A stretch of 64,000 nt of DNA from Pelagibaculum spongiae (lineage in GTDB: Bacteria > Pseudomonadota > Gammaproteobacteria > Enterobacterales > Pelagibaculaceae), in contig NZ_QDDL01000002.1 of assembly GCF_003097315.1 (NCBI RefSeq), positions 434,001-498,000 on the forward strand, given 5' to 3'. The notes below the pieces were generated by a model. It did no database searches and had not been told where the DNA came from. It saw only the letters and a list, made by a program, of their open reading frames with translations. This document shows, one piece after another, positions 28,046 through 37,086 of this stretch (positions are counted from its first letter, which is position 1; the number at the start of each line of letters is the position of its first letter). Both the position numbers and the translations under genes were made by a program.

Positions 28046-28383
28046 TTCTATTTGCCATAGTTGTACTGTGAGTCTTTCTTAGTTTCATCAAACTACCATT
28101 GGAAAACCCCAGTTAGCGGTTTCATTATAATTATATTTTAATTTATTATTGTTTTTCTGGTAAAACTGTACTACTAACTCCTCAGCATTTAATTACTTCA
28201 TGTAATTTTTCTGAACAATAAATTCCTTTCACTCGACGCTGCAGCTTTTCTGTCTTGAGATTAGTAAGGTGGATCAAAAAGGCCAAGCTACTGCTACGAG
28301 CCCTGCAAGATGTTCTCAACATCACAGCAGCAGGTTGATAACACTAAAGTGTCACTTTCTTTCTTTTACGTAAAATTAGTTAT

Positions 28384-28600
28384 TTGCTAATTAGTCACCT
28401 TAATGTTGCCACATTATTTTTTGATAAATTAAATAAGCCACTGAAAACAAAGCTTTCAAATAAATCTGACATGCCGTCAAAAATTACATTACTTGCATTG
28501 ACAGCCAGGATTCTTTTCACTGGAATGCTCTGTAGGGCAACGTTCTATCGCAGAAACGATGGCCTATTTAAATCCATAGAGCCGAACTAAATTTTAACAA
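28384..28600 (+). pseudogene. Transposase-like N-terminal remnant
   Basis: About 68 codons (including MPSKITLLALTARILFTGMLCRAT split by low-complexity sequence) that recur, more broken, at 25060-25150. Similar wording occurs at the start of some IS4-type transposases. Followed by stops; no intact gene. Confidence 0.4.
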
Positions 28601-28839
28601 AATAAAATATCATGACAGCTGATGCTGCAAGCTAGCCTAATCAATATTGTGACATATTATGATATTTGGTTGGATTCTTTAATACTATATGATACCTACA
28701 AAAAACAAGCGAGACAAATATTATGCATTCCTAATTCTTATAAAATATAAAGCGATTGGTAGTTATATTAATGGCTATTAATTGAGTTCTAGTATCACAA
28801 TTAGACACGTATTGGCAGGCGCGTTTAATGATACTGCAT

Positions 28840-29537
28840 CTTTTATAGATCAAGCAGAAAAGGTTACAAGCCAAAATAAAATAATGAGTCAGTTACGAAC
28901 GAACCAAAAGATGTTGAGCAACAGCTGAGGCGTTTCATTGCGAGACTATTTTACTCGTAGTAAGAATGTTGAAGCAACGATGGTCATTCGAGGTAGAAAA
29001 TCACAACATTGACAGCACGATTGTATGTGAAGGCATATAAAAAACGCTATTTTATTGCGGCATTAAAATATGAAAATAAAATAGAATGTCAGTATTTGGT
29101 TGTGAAAAATCTGTCGTGGCACTACGCAGATATTGCTCGATTCTATTTACTAAGGTGGTTATTACAGATTTCCATTCAGGTTTGGAAGGCACACGATGGT
29201 TAGAAAGAAGAATCAGAGCAAGGCCTGATTCTGATTCTGAGTCTGTTATGCGAGCATTTGTTGTTACTGTATCCTGAGCAATCGGCAAGGCTTAAAAACT
29301 AACAGCTCGGTTTGCCTGTTAGTTGTTTGATAGCGCACCTTAAAACAGAAGCTTTGATCTATACCGTGAAGTCTGTGATGAATGCAAAAACCTTAGATAT
29401 TGCATTAAATGATTTAATTTTCGGTCTGGAACTAGTGCTGCTTACACGAGAATCAGGTCGACATATGGCGGGCAAAGATTTAGGCAATCAAGAACCAAAA
29501 CCGTCTTTAATTCGCCATGAAAAACATGTGGCATGAT
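28840..29537 (+). pseudogene. Degenerate IS4-type transposase
   Basis: In consistent or near-consistent frame the plus strand reads SQLRTNQKM, DYFTRS, MVIRGRKSQ, TARLYVKAYKKRYFIAALKYE, LVVKNLSWHYADIARFYLLRW, WKAHDG, LILSLLCEHLLLLYPEQSARLKN, LPVSCLIAHLKTEAL and a C-terminal GRHMAGKDLG with PSLIRHE. This order matches a transposase common in marine gammaproteobacteria (DNA-strand-transfer IS4-like). It is broken by in-frame stops near 29200 and 29301 and by frameshifts before 29000, so it is inactive. Terminal inverted repeats were not found. Confidence 0.7.
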
Positions 29538-29539
29538 TT

Positions 29540-30089
29540 GATTAGTCATTCAATCACTCAAAACTAAAGTATCGAGCAATAGTTGCTGGAACGGTTTTAT
29601 AGATATTGAAATATATCACCTGACCAAAGAAACGATAAACTGCATTTGCGCCAGATTTGATTGCCCAGCTCTCTTTAACTGACAGCTCAAAACTTATTAT
29701 TTCAACCTTTATCGCCAAAGGCTTCCATTTCGAATGGTTCAATATCTAACTGCAAATTTTTGGCCGCAGGACTAAACTGTAGCGATTTATCGTCAAAGTA
29801 GATCAATCCGTTAGCATCTTTCCAAGTGTAGATTGCTGCCGAAGCACACTAATAGAACTCAACAGCAACAAGCTAGGCAAGGCAGCGGAAGAATAATTAA
29901 CCGGAGAAACGATACATTTAATCAAGGCTTCGGTAACTAACACAAGACTTAATAGGCTGACTAAATATATCCATAATATCGACGCCATAAGTCATGTTGT
30001 AGATGCAGTTATTCAAAAACTAGGCATTCCCATGTGGATAGACCCCATACTTCCTTGTTCGGGGTATCCCATTATTAACTACAGCATTT
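29540..30089. other. Intergenic stretch with possible gene remnants
   Basis: No intact gene. On the minus strand around 29700-29815 a coding-like run (DANGLIYFDDKSLQFSPAAK, then LDIEPFEMEAFGDK) breaks by frameshift, and the following 61-codon open frame to 29988 is a hydrophobic, weakly supported candidate. Probably a decayed gene next to the ABC exporter. Confidence 0.4.
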
Positions 30090-32681
30090 TTATCCCAACT
30101 GCCTCAGCACATTAACCGGTGGCGTTTGTAGCGCTTTACGTGTCACCAATTGGCCACTAATTAAAATCAACAATACTGAAGCAATTGGTGAAATCACCCA
30201 CCAAATGAACTGCGGTTGAAATTCAATTTCAAATATCCGCTGATAAAGCATCCAAAGCACGGCCTGTGATGCCAATAGTGCCAGCACGCCTGAAATCAGC
30301 CCGAGCAATACCAGCTCAGTTCGAAATATTTGGCCAACTTTTGATAAAGGTGCGCCGAATGTTTTTAATAATGCACCAAGTCGAGCCCGATCACTGCGGC
30401 TAGATTGTAATGCCGTTAGCAACACCATTAATGCCGCCAGCAATACAAAAACCATTAGCAGCTCAACCGCTAAAGTCACCTGCTGCAACATGCTGGTGAC
30501 TTGGGCTAGTATTCGACTGATATCGAGTAATGTAACTGTTGGGAATTGCCTAACCAGCGAGCTATATGCTTTTTCGGAAGCTGCTCGTTCAGTAGCATTG
30601 GTTACTTCAGGCACATTAAAACTGGTCATCATATTAACTGGCAATTGCTCAATTAATTTAGGGCTGAATAACAAGAAGAAGTTTGGCTTCATTCGCCCCC
30701 AGTCAATTTTACGTAAGCTAGAAACTGTCGCATTAAATTCAATGCCACTAGCACGTAATGTCAGCTGATCACCAATCGATAAACCTAACCAATCCGCATA
30801 ACCTTCTGCCACTGAAACCTGGTGTTGATAAAGCGGACTTTCCACCGTTTGAGTATTATCTTTTGATCCTGATTTACTCGTTTCTAGTTGCTGCAAAATA
30901 TCTTTAGGCGGCCATGCGCCAGCAACAATTTCATTGCCATCGGGCAGCAGTTCGCTGGCACCAAACATTAAATCTCGGTAAGTTTTGCTTTGCTCACCTT
31001 CTCTAGAGAATTCTGATATTGGCGTGCTATTTACTTCGATAATTCGCCCTGGAATCATCGGATATAATGGTGTTGCCTGATAATTTCGTTCGGCAATTGC
31101 GGCAGCAAAGTCATCTGCCTGCCAGCGCTGAATATTTAAGGCGAACTGATTTGGCGCATCAACTGGCAAGCTTTGCTGCCAATCTTGTAACAAGCCTGAA
31201 CGGACTTGCAGCACCACTAGCATAATCATCATTGGCAATGAAAAGGATAAAACCTGAGCAGCGGTCTGTTGCTTATTTCTCGCTAATTGCTGGCTAGCCA
31301 AACGCCAGTTCAAACCGCGATTTTTTAACAAGCTGCTGGCGGCTAGCACACCGATTAACCAACTGAATAACTGCATTAGCAACCAAATGGAAATTAACCC
31401 ACCACCACAAATAATTAGCGTCAGGGTTAAGTCACCGCTATACCACCAAAATAATCCACCCAGCACTAACAAAGCCGACAAATAAGTTAACCAGCTACTG
31501 GCCGGCATTGGCGCTAATTGACGGCGCAATACTCGCAGTGGCGGCACTGCACCTAAACGGAAAAAGTGAGGACTGGCAAACCCCAATAATATTGCAATAC
31601 CGGAAACAAAGCCGGTAACTAATGGTGCAATGCCTGCCGGAGGCAATTTGGTTGGTAATACATCAACCAGCAATTGCACCAATAGCCAATGGGCGCTCCA
31701 GCCAATGATTAATGCGATGCCGCTGGCAATCGCACCTAATACAAAAAGTTGGCTGATAAATAATTGGTTAATCTGCTTACGACTAAGCCCCATGGTGCGT
31801 AATAAAGCGCTAGTGTCGTAATGTTTCAGTGCAAAATCTCTTGCCGCCATACCGGTTGCAACACCGGCTAATAACAGTGCCAATAACGCCGACAAGGAAA
31901 GAAAACTTCTGGCTCGATTGAGTGAGCGCGCCAAACCGCGATTACCATCTTGCAGATTTTCCAGCTGCTGGTTATCGGCTAATTGGCTTTCGGCATAATC
32001 AGAAAACTGTGCAACGGACTGAGCATTACCTTGCAGCAGTAAGCGCCAGCTAACCCGGCTACCCGGTTGAATCAATCCAGTAGATTGAATATCGCTAAGA
32101 TTGACCATTACTCGCGGTGAAAGGGTATAAAAATTGCCACCGCGGTCGCTTTCTTGCAATAAAATACCACTGACAGTGAATGCTGACTCACCCAATTCAA
32201 TCGGGTCATCCAGCTTAATATTCAGCAAATTAAAGAGCCGCCGCTCCAACCAGACTTCACCGGGTTGTGGCCCACTATTTTTTATTTGCCCTACAGATGT
32301 GTCGGCACTCTCAGCGACCTCCAGCTTAGCTGCCAGCGGATAGTGATCACCCACTGCCTTTAATGCCGACAGCGACATTTCTTCACCGGCAATTACCACG
32401 GTGGGAAATTGCAAGGTAATCGCACTATTTAAACCCAGTGCATCGGCCTGCTTTTGCCAGTGATCTTCAATCGGGGTTGAAGACTTCAAGCGCAACTGGC
32501 CACCGAGTGTTTCCGCTGAGCGATCCAGTATTGCGCTATCGAGCCGCTCGCTGATTAAAGCAATGCAAGTTGCCGAAGCGACCGCGACAATAATCGATAG
32601 GCTAAGCAGCCATAACTGGCCAGATTTCCACTGGCGCAATAGCAGTCGCAATGACATTTTAAAATTCGACCAAGCATTCAT
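30090..32681 (-). CDS. ABC transporter permease, FtsX/YbbP type
   Basis: 863 aa. An N-terminal membrane helix (about 20-45), a large periplasmic domain, then FtsX-type helix groups at about 265-400 and a second set at 740-860, the double FtsX layout of YbbP-like exporters. The helices include RTMGLSRKQINQLF and LKTFGAPLSKVGQIF. The start overlaps the stop of the ATPase gene by 4 bp, so they form one operon. YbbAP-type transporters are linked to lipid or hydrophobic compound export, and in many genomes, as here, the pair is next to tesA. Confidence 0.88.
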   Translation of the reverse strand: MNAWSNFKMSLRLLLRQWKSGQLWLLSLSIIVAVASATCIALISERLDSAILDRSAETLGGQLRLKSSTPIEDHWQKQADALGLNSAITLQFPTVVIAGEEMSLSALKAVGDHYPLAAKLEVAESADTSVGQIKNSGPQPGEVWLERRLFNLLNIKLDDPIELGESAFTVSGILLQESDRGGNFYTLSPRVMVNLSDIQSTGLIQPGSRVSWRLLLQGNAQSVAQFSDYAESQLADNQQLENLQDGNRGLARSLNRARSFLSLSALLALLLAGVATGMAARDFALKHYDTSALLRTMGLSRKQINQLFISQLFVLGAIASGIALIIGWSAHWLLVQLLVDVLPTKLPPAGIAPLVTGFVSGIAILLGFASPHFFRLGAVPPLRVLRRQLAPMPASSWLTYLSALLVLGGLFWWYSGDLTLTLIICGGGLISIWLLMQLFSWLIGVLAASSLLKNRGLNWRLASQQLARNKQQTAAQVLSFSLPMMIMLVVLQVRSGLLQDWQQSLPVDAPNQFALNIQRWQADDFAAAIAERNYQATPLYPMIPGRIIEVNSTPISEFSREGEQSKTYRDLMFGASELLPDGNEIVAGAWPPKDILQQLETSKSGSKDNTQTVESPLYQHQVSVAEGYADWLGLSIGDQLTLRASGIEFNATVSSLRKIDWGRMKPNFFLLFSPKLIEQLPVNMMTSFNVPEVTNATERAASEKAYSSLVRQFPTVTLLDISRILAQVTSMLQQVTLAVELLMVFVLLAALMVLLTALQSSRSDRARLGALLKTFGAPLSKVGQIFRTELVLLGLISGVLALLASQAVLWMLYQRIFEIEFQPQFIWWVISPIASVLLILISGQLVTRKALQTPPVNVLRQLG

Positions 32682-33394
32682 AAGTCAGCCTGCGTACTTA
32701 TTGAATCAGTAGTTTGCAGAGCTTGTAAGTAACCACTATCCATCACTCTTTGATGCTGACAACGGGCAGCCAATCGCTCATCGTGAGTTACTAGAATTAG
32801 AGTGGTTTGCTGTTGCTGATTTAACCGAAATAACAGCTCGGTGACTTGGTCACCATTTTGTCGATCTAGGTTGCCGGTAGGCTCATCGGCAAAAATAATT
32901 CTAGAACCACTGGCAAAAGCTCGGGCAATCGCCACTCGCTGCTGCTCACCGCCAGATAGCTGATTCGGGTAATGCTCGACTCGTTCAGCCAACCCTACCT
33001 TCTCTAACCAGCTGGCTGCTGTTTGCCTGGCTTGGCGGGTGTTATCAGACTTCAGCTCCAGCGGCAGTAATACATTTTCCAATGCGGTTAAGCCGGGCAA
33101 CAACTGGAAATTCTGAAATACAAAACCAATGCCTTTGGCCCGAACTGCAGAACGCTGGTCTTCATTTAGTTGGTGCAATGGCTGGCCATCAAGCCAAACC
33201 TCTCCTGAGCTGGAACTATCCAGCCCGGCCATCAGTCCCAGTAGGGTCGACTTACCTGAACCAGACGGGCCGATAATGGCGAGGCTTTCGCCATAGTTGA
33301 TGTTCAGGCTCACCCCTTGCAGTATGTCCAAGGAATGATCGGCCACTGCCACCTGTTTGCGGAGATTAACGACTTTGACAGCAAAATTTTCCAT
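32678..33394 (-). CDS. ABC transporter ATP-binding protein, YbbA type
   Basis: About 238 aa from the ATG at 33392-33394 (alternative 33403); an open frame extends further but is low-complexity and overlaps the divergent gene. Walker [11 protein letters not shown]-loop [12 protein letters not shown], signature [14 protein letters not shown], Walker [13 protein letters not shown] and H-loop LVTHDE. Pairs with the FtsX-type permease with overlapping genes. It is transcribed divergently from tesA, with the start codons only about 50 bp apart, so their promoters must overlap coding sequence or the repeats between. Confidence 0.92.
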   Translation of the reverse strand: MENFAVKVVNLRKQVAVADHSLDILQGVSLNINYGESLAIIGPSGSGKSTLLGLMAGLDSSSSGEVWLDGQPLHQLNEDQRSAVRAKGIGFVFQNFQLLPGLTALENVLLPLELKSDNTRQARQTAASWLEKVGLAERVEHYPNQLSGGEQQRVAIARAFASGSRIIFADEPTGNLDRQNGDQVTELLFRLNQQQQTTLILVTHDERLAARCQHQRVMDSGYLQALQTTDSISTQADL

Positions 33395-33404
33395 AGCTTC
33401 CATT

Positions 33405-33449
33405 TTCACAACTATTAGCTTCACAACCATCAGATTCACAACCATGGTA
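33405..33449. repeat. Three tandem 15-bp repeats at the ybbA-tesA divergence
   Basis: Units TTCACAACTATTAGC, TTCACAACCATCAGA and TTCACAACCATGGTA follow without gaps. The third contains the tesA ATG. They lie between the divergent start codons, and neither gene has a good Shine-Dalgarno, so the repeats may be a recent slippage product or binding sites. Confidence 0.85.
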
Positions 33450-34145
33450 AGCCTGAGTGCCAGATTATTTAGATTTCTTTTGATTTCTTTGCTACTGATT
33501 GGTTTCAATTCAGCCCAGGCAGAGATATCGGCAACACCCGCCAAAGCTAGCTTTTCAGAAAAAGGTAGCCTTGCAAAAACCTCACAACAAGATCAACAAA
33601 AGAAACTTTTGGTGATTGGAGACAGTATCAGTGCAGGATACGGGATTGACCAACAAAAGGGATGGGTGGTTCTACTAGAAAAGCGAATCAAAAGTGCAAG
33701 TTTAAATTGGAAGGTTATCAATGCCAGCGTTAGCGGCGATACCACATCCGGCGGATTGACTCGCTTAAGCAAAGCATTACAGCGAGTTAAGCCAGATTTA
33801 TTATTGATTGAGCTGGGCGGCAATGATGGCTTGCGCGGCACACCGACTAAATTGATCAAAGAGAATTTACGGCAAATGATTCGTCAAGCTCAAGACAGAA
33901 ATGTCGACGTTGCCATTTTAGAAATGCGTATCCCTCCTAATTACGGCAGAAAATATACCGAAGCTTTTCACAATCTTTACCAAAAACTGGCTAATGAAGA
34001 AAAAATTTCATACATCCCGTTTTTTCTAGAACAGATCGCACTGAAACCAGAACTCATGCAAGCCGATCGAATTCACCCAACCGAGCAAGCGCAACCATTA
34101 ATGGCTGAGAGTGTGTTTGAAACAATTAAGCCGCAGTTAAAATAA
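33444..34145 (+). CDS. tesA: Acyl-CoA thioesterase I / lysophospholipase (TesA), GDSL family
   Basis: 233 aa from the ATG at 33444; the frame is open upstream but lacks a start with ribosome-binding site. Signal peptide LFRFLLISLLLIGFNSAQA, a 30-residue variable linker, then SGNH motifs: block I VIGDSISAGYGI (nucleophile Ser), block II SGDTTSGG, block III ELGGNDGLRG and block V DRIHPTEQAQ (catalytic Asp and His). TesA hydrolyses acyl thioesters and lysophospholipids in the periplasm. Neighbouring a YbbA/YbbP exporter is a conserved arrangement. Confidence 0.92.
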   Translation: MVSLSARLFRFLLISLLLIGFNSAQAEISATPAKASFSEKGSLAKTSQQDQQKKLLVIGDSISAGYGIDQQKGWVVLLEKRIKSASLNWKVINASVSGDTTSGGLTRLSKALQRVKPDLLLIELGGNDGLRGTPTKLIKENLRQMIRQAQDRNVDVAILEMRIPPNYGRKYTEAFHNLYQKLANEEKISYIPFFLEQIALKPELMQADRIHPTEQAQPLMAESVFETIKPQLK

Positions 34146-34150
34146 AAATC

Positions 34151-34172
34151 CGCCAGTGCATTCACACTGGCG
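34151..34172. terminator. Terminator between convergent tesA and HAD phosphatase gene
   Basis: An 8-bp stem CGCCAGTG/CACTGGCG with a 6-nt loop. A T-rich tail follows on the minus strand (GATTTTTATTTT). It serves at least the minus-strand gene and lies directly after tesA. Confidence 0.75.
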
Positions 34173-34194
34173 AAAAACTATCTCTACAATAACT

Positions 34195-35427
34195 CTAGAA
34201 TTTTTCTAGCAAGTCATTTTTCTTCAAATAACTTACTACTTTAGAAGTTTTCTCCAGAGCAGATGGGTTTACCGATAAACGTTTATTAAGCTGCTTTTGA
34301 TTCGCAACAAAGCCAGGTGATTTTTTATATAATACTGGCTGAACTAACCAATTTCCGGGCATCGACTGCTGAGCCTGCACCGTTAGCCGCTCTTGATACT
34401 CCATTTTTTCCAGTCGAGCTATCCATAGTCGATTTTCTGCAAAATCTAACATTGGAAGGTCATTTGGACTATCACCACCAATCAAGAAAGGCCGTTCTTT
34501 GCTGATATATTTCATAATGTTGGCAACCTTACCAAAGTATCCAGTAATTGGATAAACTATCTGACTGGTTAATTGATAGTTGGCTAATTCTTTCTTATTC
34601 AAGCTTGCATATTCTGAATTGGATTTTACTAGCAATGGATCTTTGTAAAGCTGTCCATCACGTTTATCCATCAACAAAACACTCACGCCAATCACATGAT
34701 CCGCAGCAATTTTAATACCTTCGCCAAATTGAGCTTCCAACACTGGATTAAGGTTTTCTAAAACCATCCACCGAACAGTCCAAACATTTGAAGCTGAACA
34801 GACGTACACATCGTATCCATTTTTAATCAACGTACCATAAAGCTCAACCATTTCTGGATAAAAAAATGGCATTCGATAGCCATGAGTTTTACTTTCCTTC
34901 AACCCACTATTAAATTTATCTTTAATAGCCATATTATTGGAAAAAGCGGTTTTGCTGAAAGGAATTATCTGATCTGGCGACATGCCTGACATTATTTGCA
35001 CCACCCAAGCATAACTATTAGAGTAAGGAGTAGATTCTCCCTTTTGATGCTTAGTGGCAGATAAGAAAGCTTCATAAAAATCTGGTAAATTTCCAACTGT
35101 ATCAATTGAATATTTTTTACCATTCAAAGTAAATGGTGGCGTAATGCTTTTGGGTATATTCTTGGTAGACAGGCGGTTTTCACCAGCCATTACCGCAAAT
35201 GTCGCCTCACCAATATCTCTGCTGATGGTTGTGTTATCAAAATCAAAAACAACTTTCTTACCTTTAAATGCATTTTCAAAGATAAGCTTTTCAAGCCTGG
35301 CTTTAACTACAGGGTTCCATCCATCTGATTTCAGTTGAACATCAGCCCATACTACCGGGCTAATTAAAAAAGAAATGATTACCAGGGCTATATTTACAAC
35401 TGCTGATACTTGAAAACTTAACTTCAT
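34195..35427 (-). CDS. Exported HAD phosphatase, phosphorylcholine-phosphatase-like
   Basis: 410 aa with an N-terminal signal peptide (VVNIALVIISFLISPVVWA). HAD motifs: VVFDFDNTTISRDIG (nucleophile Asp, with Thr after DNT), YVCSASNVW (motif II), a Lys-bearing region and IGGDSPNDLPML (motif IV). A large helical cap lies between motifs I and II, as in PchP of Pseudomonas, which removes phosphate from phosphorylcholine in the periplasm. At 410 aa it is somewhat longer than PchP. A role in acquiring phosphate or choline from outside is the best guess; other phosphomonoesters are possible. Confidence 0.75.
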   Translation of the reverse strand: MKLSFQVSAVVNIALVIISFLISPVVWADVQLKSDGWNPVVKARLEKLIFENAFKGKKVVFDFDNTTISRDIGEATFAVMAGENRLSTKNIPKSITPPFTLNGKKYSIDTVGNLPDFYEAFLSATKHQKGESTPYSNSYAWVVQIMSGMSPDQIIPFSKTAFSNNMAIKDKFNSGLKESKTHGYRMPFFYPEMVELYGTLIKNGYDVYVCSASNVWTVRWMVLENLNPVLEAQFGEGIKIAADHVIGVSVLLMDKRDGQLYKDPLLVKSNSEYASLNKKELANYQLTSQIVYPITGYFGKVANIMKYISKERPFLIGGDSPNDLPMLDFAENRLWIARLEKMEYQERLTVQAQQSMPGNWLVQPVLYKKSPGFVANQKQLNKRLSVNPSALEKTSKVVSYLKKNDLLEKF

Positions 35428-35636
35428 AAGTACTCCGAAACACTCGAAACAAGAATATGATGCAAATAGGTCGAATCATATTCACTCATTGAGTAGAAAC
35501 ACCATTCTTTATATATCTTTTATTTTGGCCTATATGCTTTGAGCAACTAACTTATTAAACATTTTAAAAAGCTTTTACAAGAGAAATATTAAACATACTA
35601 ATAAACATCACCATTGCGTGAGCAAACTTTGATGCT
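35428..35636. other. Short intergenic region before GNAT gene
   Basis: Divergent promoters of the phosphatase and the acetyltransferase genes presumably lie here. AT-rich; no repeat or operator stands out. Confidence 0.4.
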
Positions 35637-36164
35637 ATGCAATACGATCTAATCAGCAAACCATTAGAATCCAACCCGAACCAGTCTTCACCAAGCAACC
35701 TTATGACAATCTGCATTCGAACCTATCAGGGCAGCGATTACTCCGAGTTAGAGCGAGTCTACAATCTGTGCAAACCACTTGAGCTAGCCGGTGAACATGA
35801 ACCTTACCAGCTAGAGACTTTTGCCGAAGATGGCCCAAGACGATCTATTATTTTTGAGTCAGATATCTATGTTTGCGGCAATTCAGAAAAAATGGCTGGC
35901 TTTGTAACCATCAAGCAAGAACAAACTCTGCAGCAGATCGGTTGGCTTTATGTTGACCCAGAATTTCAACGCATGGGTATTGGTCAGCAACTATTGTCAC
36001 ATATTATTCTTCAGTATCCGGGCGATCTGATGTTGAATATTGTGCCATCGAATAAGCCAGCATTGCGGTTATACAAAAAGAATAATTTTGTAAAATTCAA
36101 TTCATTTTCAATCAATTTGTCAGGGCGAAAATTAACAGTTGATCAAATGAAACGATCTATATAA
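35637..36164 (+). CDS. GNAT family N-acetyltransferase
   Basis: 175 aa from 35637, or 153 aa from the ATG at 35703 where the GNAT fold begins (TICIRTYQGSDYSELERVY); neither start has a good ribosome-binding site. The acetyl-CoA site is IGWLYVDPEFQRMGIGQQLLSHII, and SNKPALRLYKKNNFVKF is the usual C-terminal segment. The substrate is unknown. First of four small plus-strand genes with low GC content, all of which look accessory. Confidence 0.82.
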   Translation: MQYDLISKPLESNPNQSSPSNLMTICIRTYQGSDYSELERVYNLCKPLELAGEHEPYQLETFAEDGPRRSIIFESDIYVCGNSEKMAGFVTIKQEQTLQQIGWLYVDPEFQRMGIGQQLLSHIILQYPGDLMLNIVPSNKPALRLYKKNNFVKFNSFSINLSGRKLTVDQMKRSI

Positions 36165-36197
36165 AAATTTAATTCAGAACTATTTACGGTGAACACA

Positions 36198-36581
36198 ATG
36201 AAAAAAGCTTACTTCGGTATTAAATTTTATCCCGACAATCAAAACCGTCCATTAATTGATGCGATTTCAGCTGCATTAGAAGCACAGAAAATTGAAACCT
36301 TCTGTGTTGCCCGGGATCTGGAAAAATGGGGTGAGATTCAGTTTACCAACCAGAATATGATGCAGTTAACCTTTGCTGAAATCGATCAGTCTGATCTTGT
36401 AGTGATCGAGATGAGTGAAAAAGGTGTCGGTTTGGGTATTGAGGCGGGTTATGCCGTTGCTAAAGGCAAGCAACTGATACTGCTGATACAACAGGGGATT
36501 GAGCTAAGCGCCACCATGGATGGCATTGCTGACCGGGTCCTCTACTACAGCGACCCATCGCAAATCGTCATTAATATCTAA
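36198..36581 (+). CDS. Nucleoside 2-deoxyribosyltransferase-like protein
   Basis: 127 aa from the ATG at 36198 with GGTGA 5 nt upstream. The fold pattern fits: KAYFGIKF at the N-terminus, FAEIDQSDLVVIEMSEKGVGLGIEAGYAVAKGK with the family's acidic Asp and the active-site Glu in GIEAGYA, then LLIQQGIE. Such enzymes exchange bases between deoxynucleosides or hydrolyse nucleotide-sugar bonds, and relatives appear in phage defence and nucleotide-signalling proteins. No partner gene makes the function clear; distinct from TIR or SLOG but similar in general plan. Confidence 0.7.
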   Translation: MKKAYFGIKFYPDNQNRPLIDAISAALEAQKIETFCVARDLEKWGEIQFTNQNMMQLTFAEIDQSDLVVIEMSEKGVGLGIEAGYAVAKGKQLILLIQQGIELSATMDGIADRVLYYSDPSQIVINI

Positions 36582-36723
36582 CGGCTAAGGTATATTTACT
36601 CACTAGCTACTTGCTAACGGCAGGTGCTTATCGTTCAATAGCACCACTTCGCAACAGTTATCTCGGCAACTCAACGAGATCAAACCGTGCCTGATTTGAA
36701 CCATCACTTTTCAAGATTATTAA

Positions 36724-37080
36724 ATGAAACTCTATATTTATATCGATCAGTTTGATCAAGATGAACTGGAACAAGACATCATCAACTCGCTTTCCAGTTG
36801 GGTTGGTTCAAGCAAAGGCAGTTATCAACTGGTCAATCTTCGCCCGGAAGATCATCCAGAACTGGATTGCTGGAAGCTGGGGATCACGCTGGAAATCAAA
36901 AAGAAGATTGAGCTGAAAAGTCCACTGAATTTATTATATTCATTGGCCAAGAAGCACAAGCTGGATTTTGTCATTGGTATTATCGATAACAAAAGCGGTG
37001 ATGAAGAAGATATCTGCTACTTTGGCCATGAAGAAGGGCGCCCGGATCTTTATGAAATAGGCAGTTACCTTGGCATGTAG
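36724..37080 (+). CDS. Hypothetical protein (118 aa)
   Basis: I do not recognise this protein. It is acidic and soluble (LYIYIDQFDQDELEQDII at the start, DNKSGDEEDICYFGHEEGRPD near the end) with no signal peptide or membrane segment. It has an alternating alpha/beta look (LYIYID, QLVNL, LGITLEI, FVIGIID). It lies in the low-GC run between the deoxyribosyltransferase-like gene and a HAD-like gene. It might be an immunity-type small protein, but nothing specific supports this. Confidence 0.65.
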   Translation: MKLYIYIDQFDQDELEQDIINSLSSWVGSSKGSYQLVNLRPEDHPELDCWKLGITLEIKKKIELKSPLNLLYSLAKKHKLDFVIGIIDNKSGDEEDICYFGHEEGRPDLYEIGSYLGM

Positions 37081-37086
37081 CTTATC

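Larger units (their letters stand above)
25749..28790. repeat. Unit 2 of the tandem duplication
   Basis: It carries the second small frame, the second DNRLRE gene and the matching upstream tract. Relative to unit 1 it has about 450 bp of extra DNA at roughly 27600-28100. Confidence 0.8.

Noticed and set aside
36189-36581. TIR or SLOG defence protein
   Set aside because: The pattern fits deoxyribosyltransferases; no other defence genes are adjacent.
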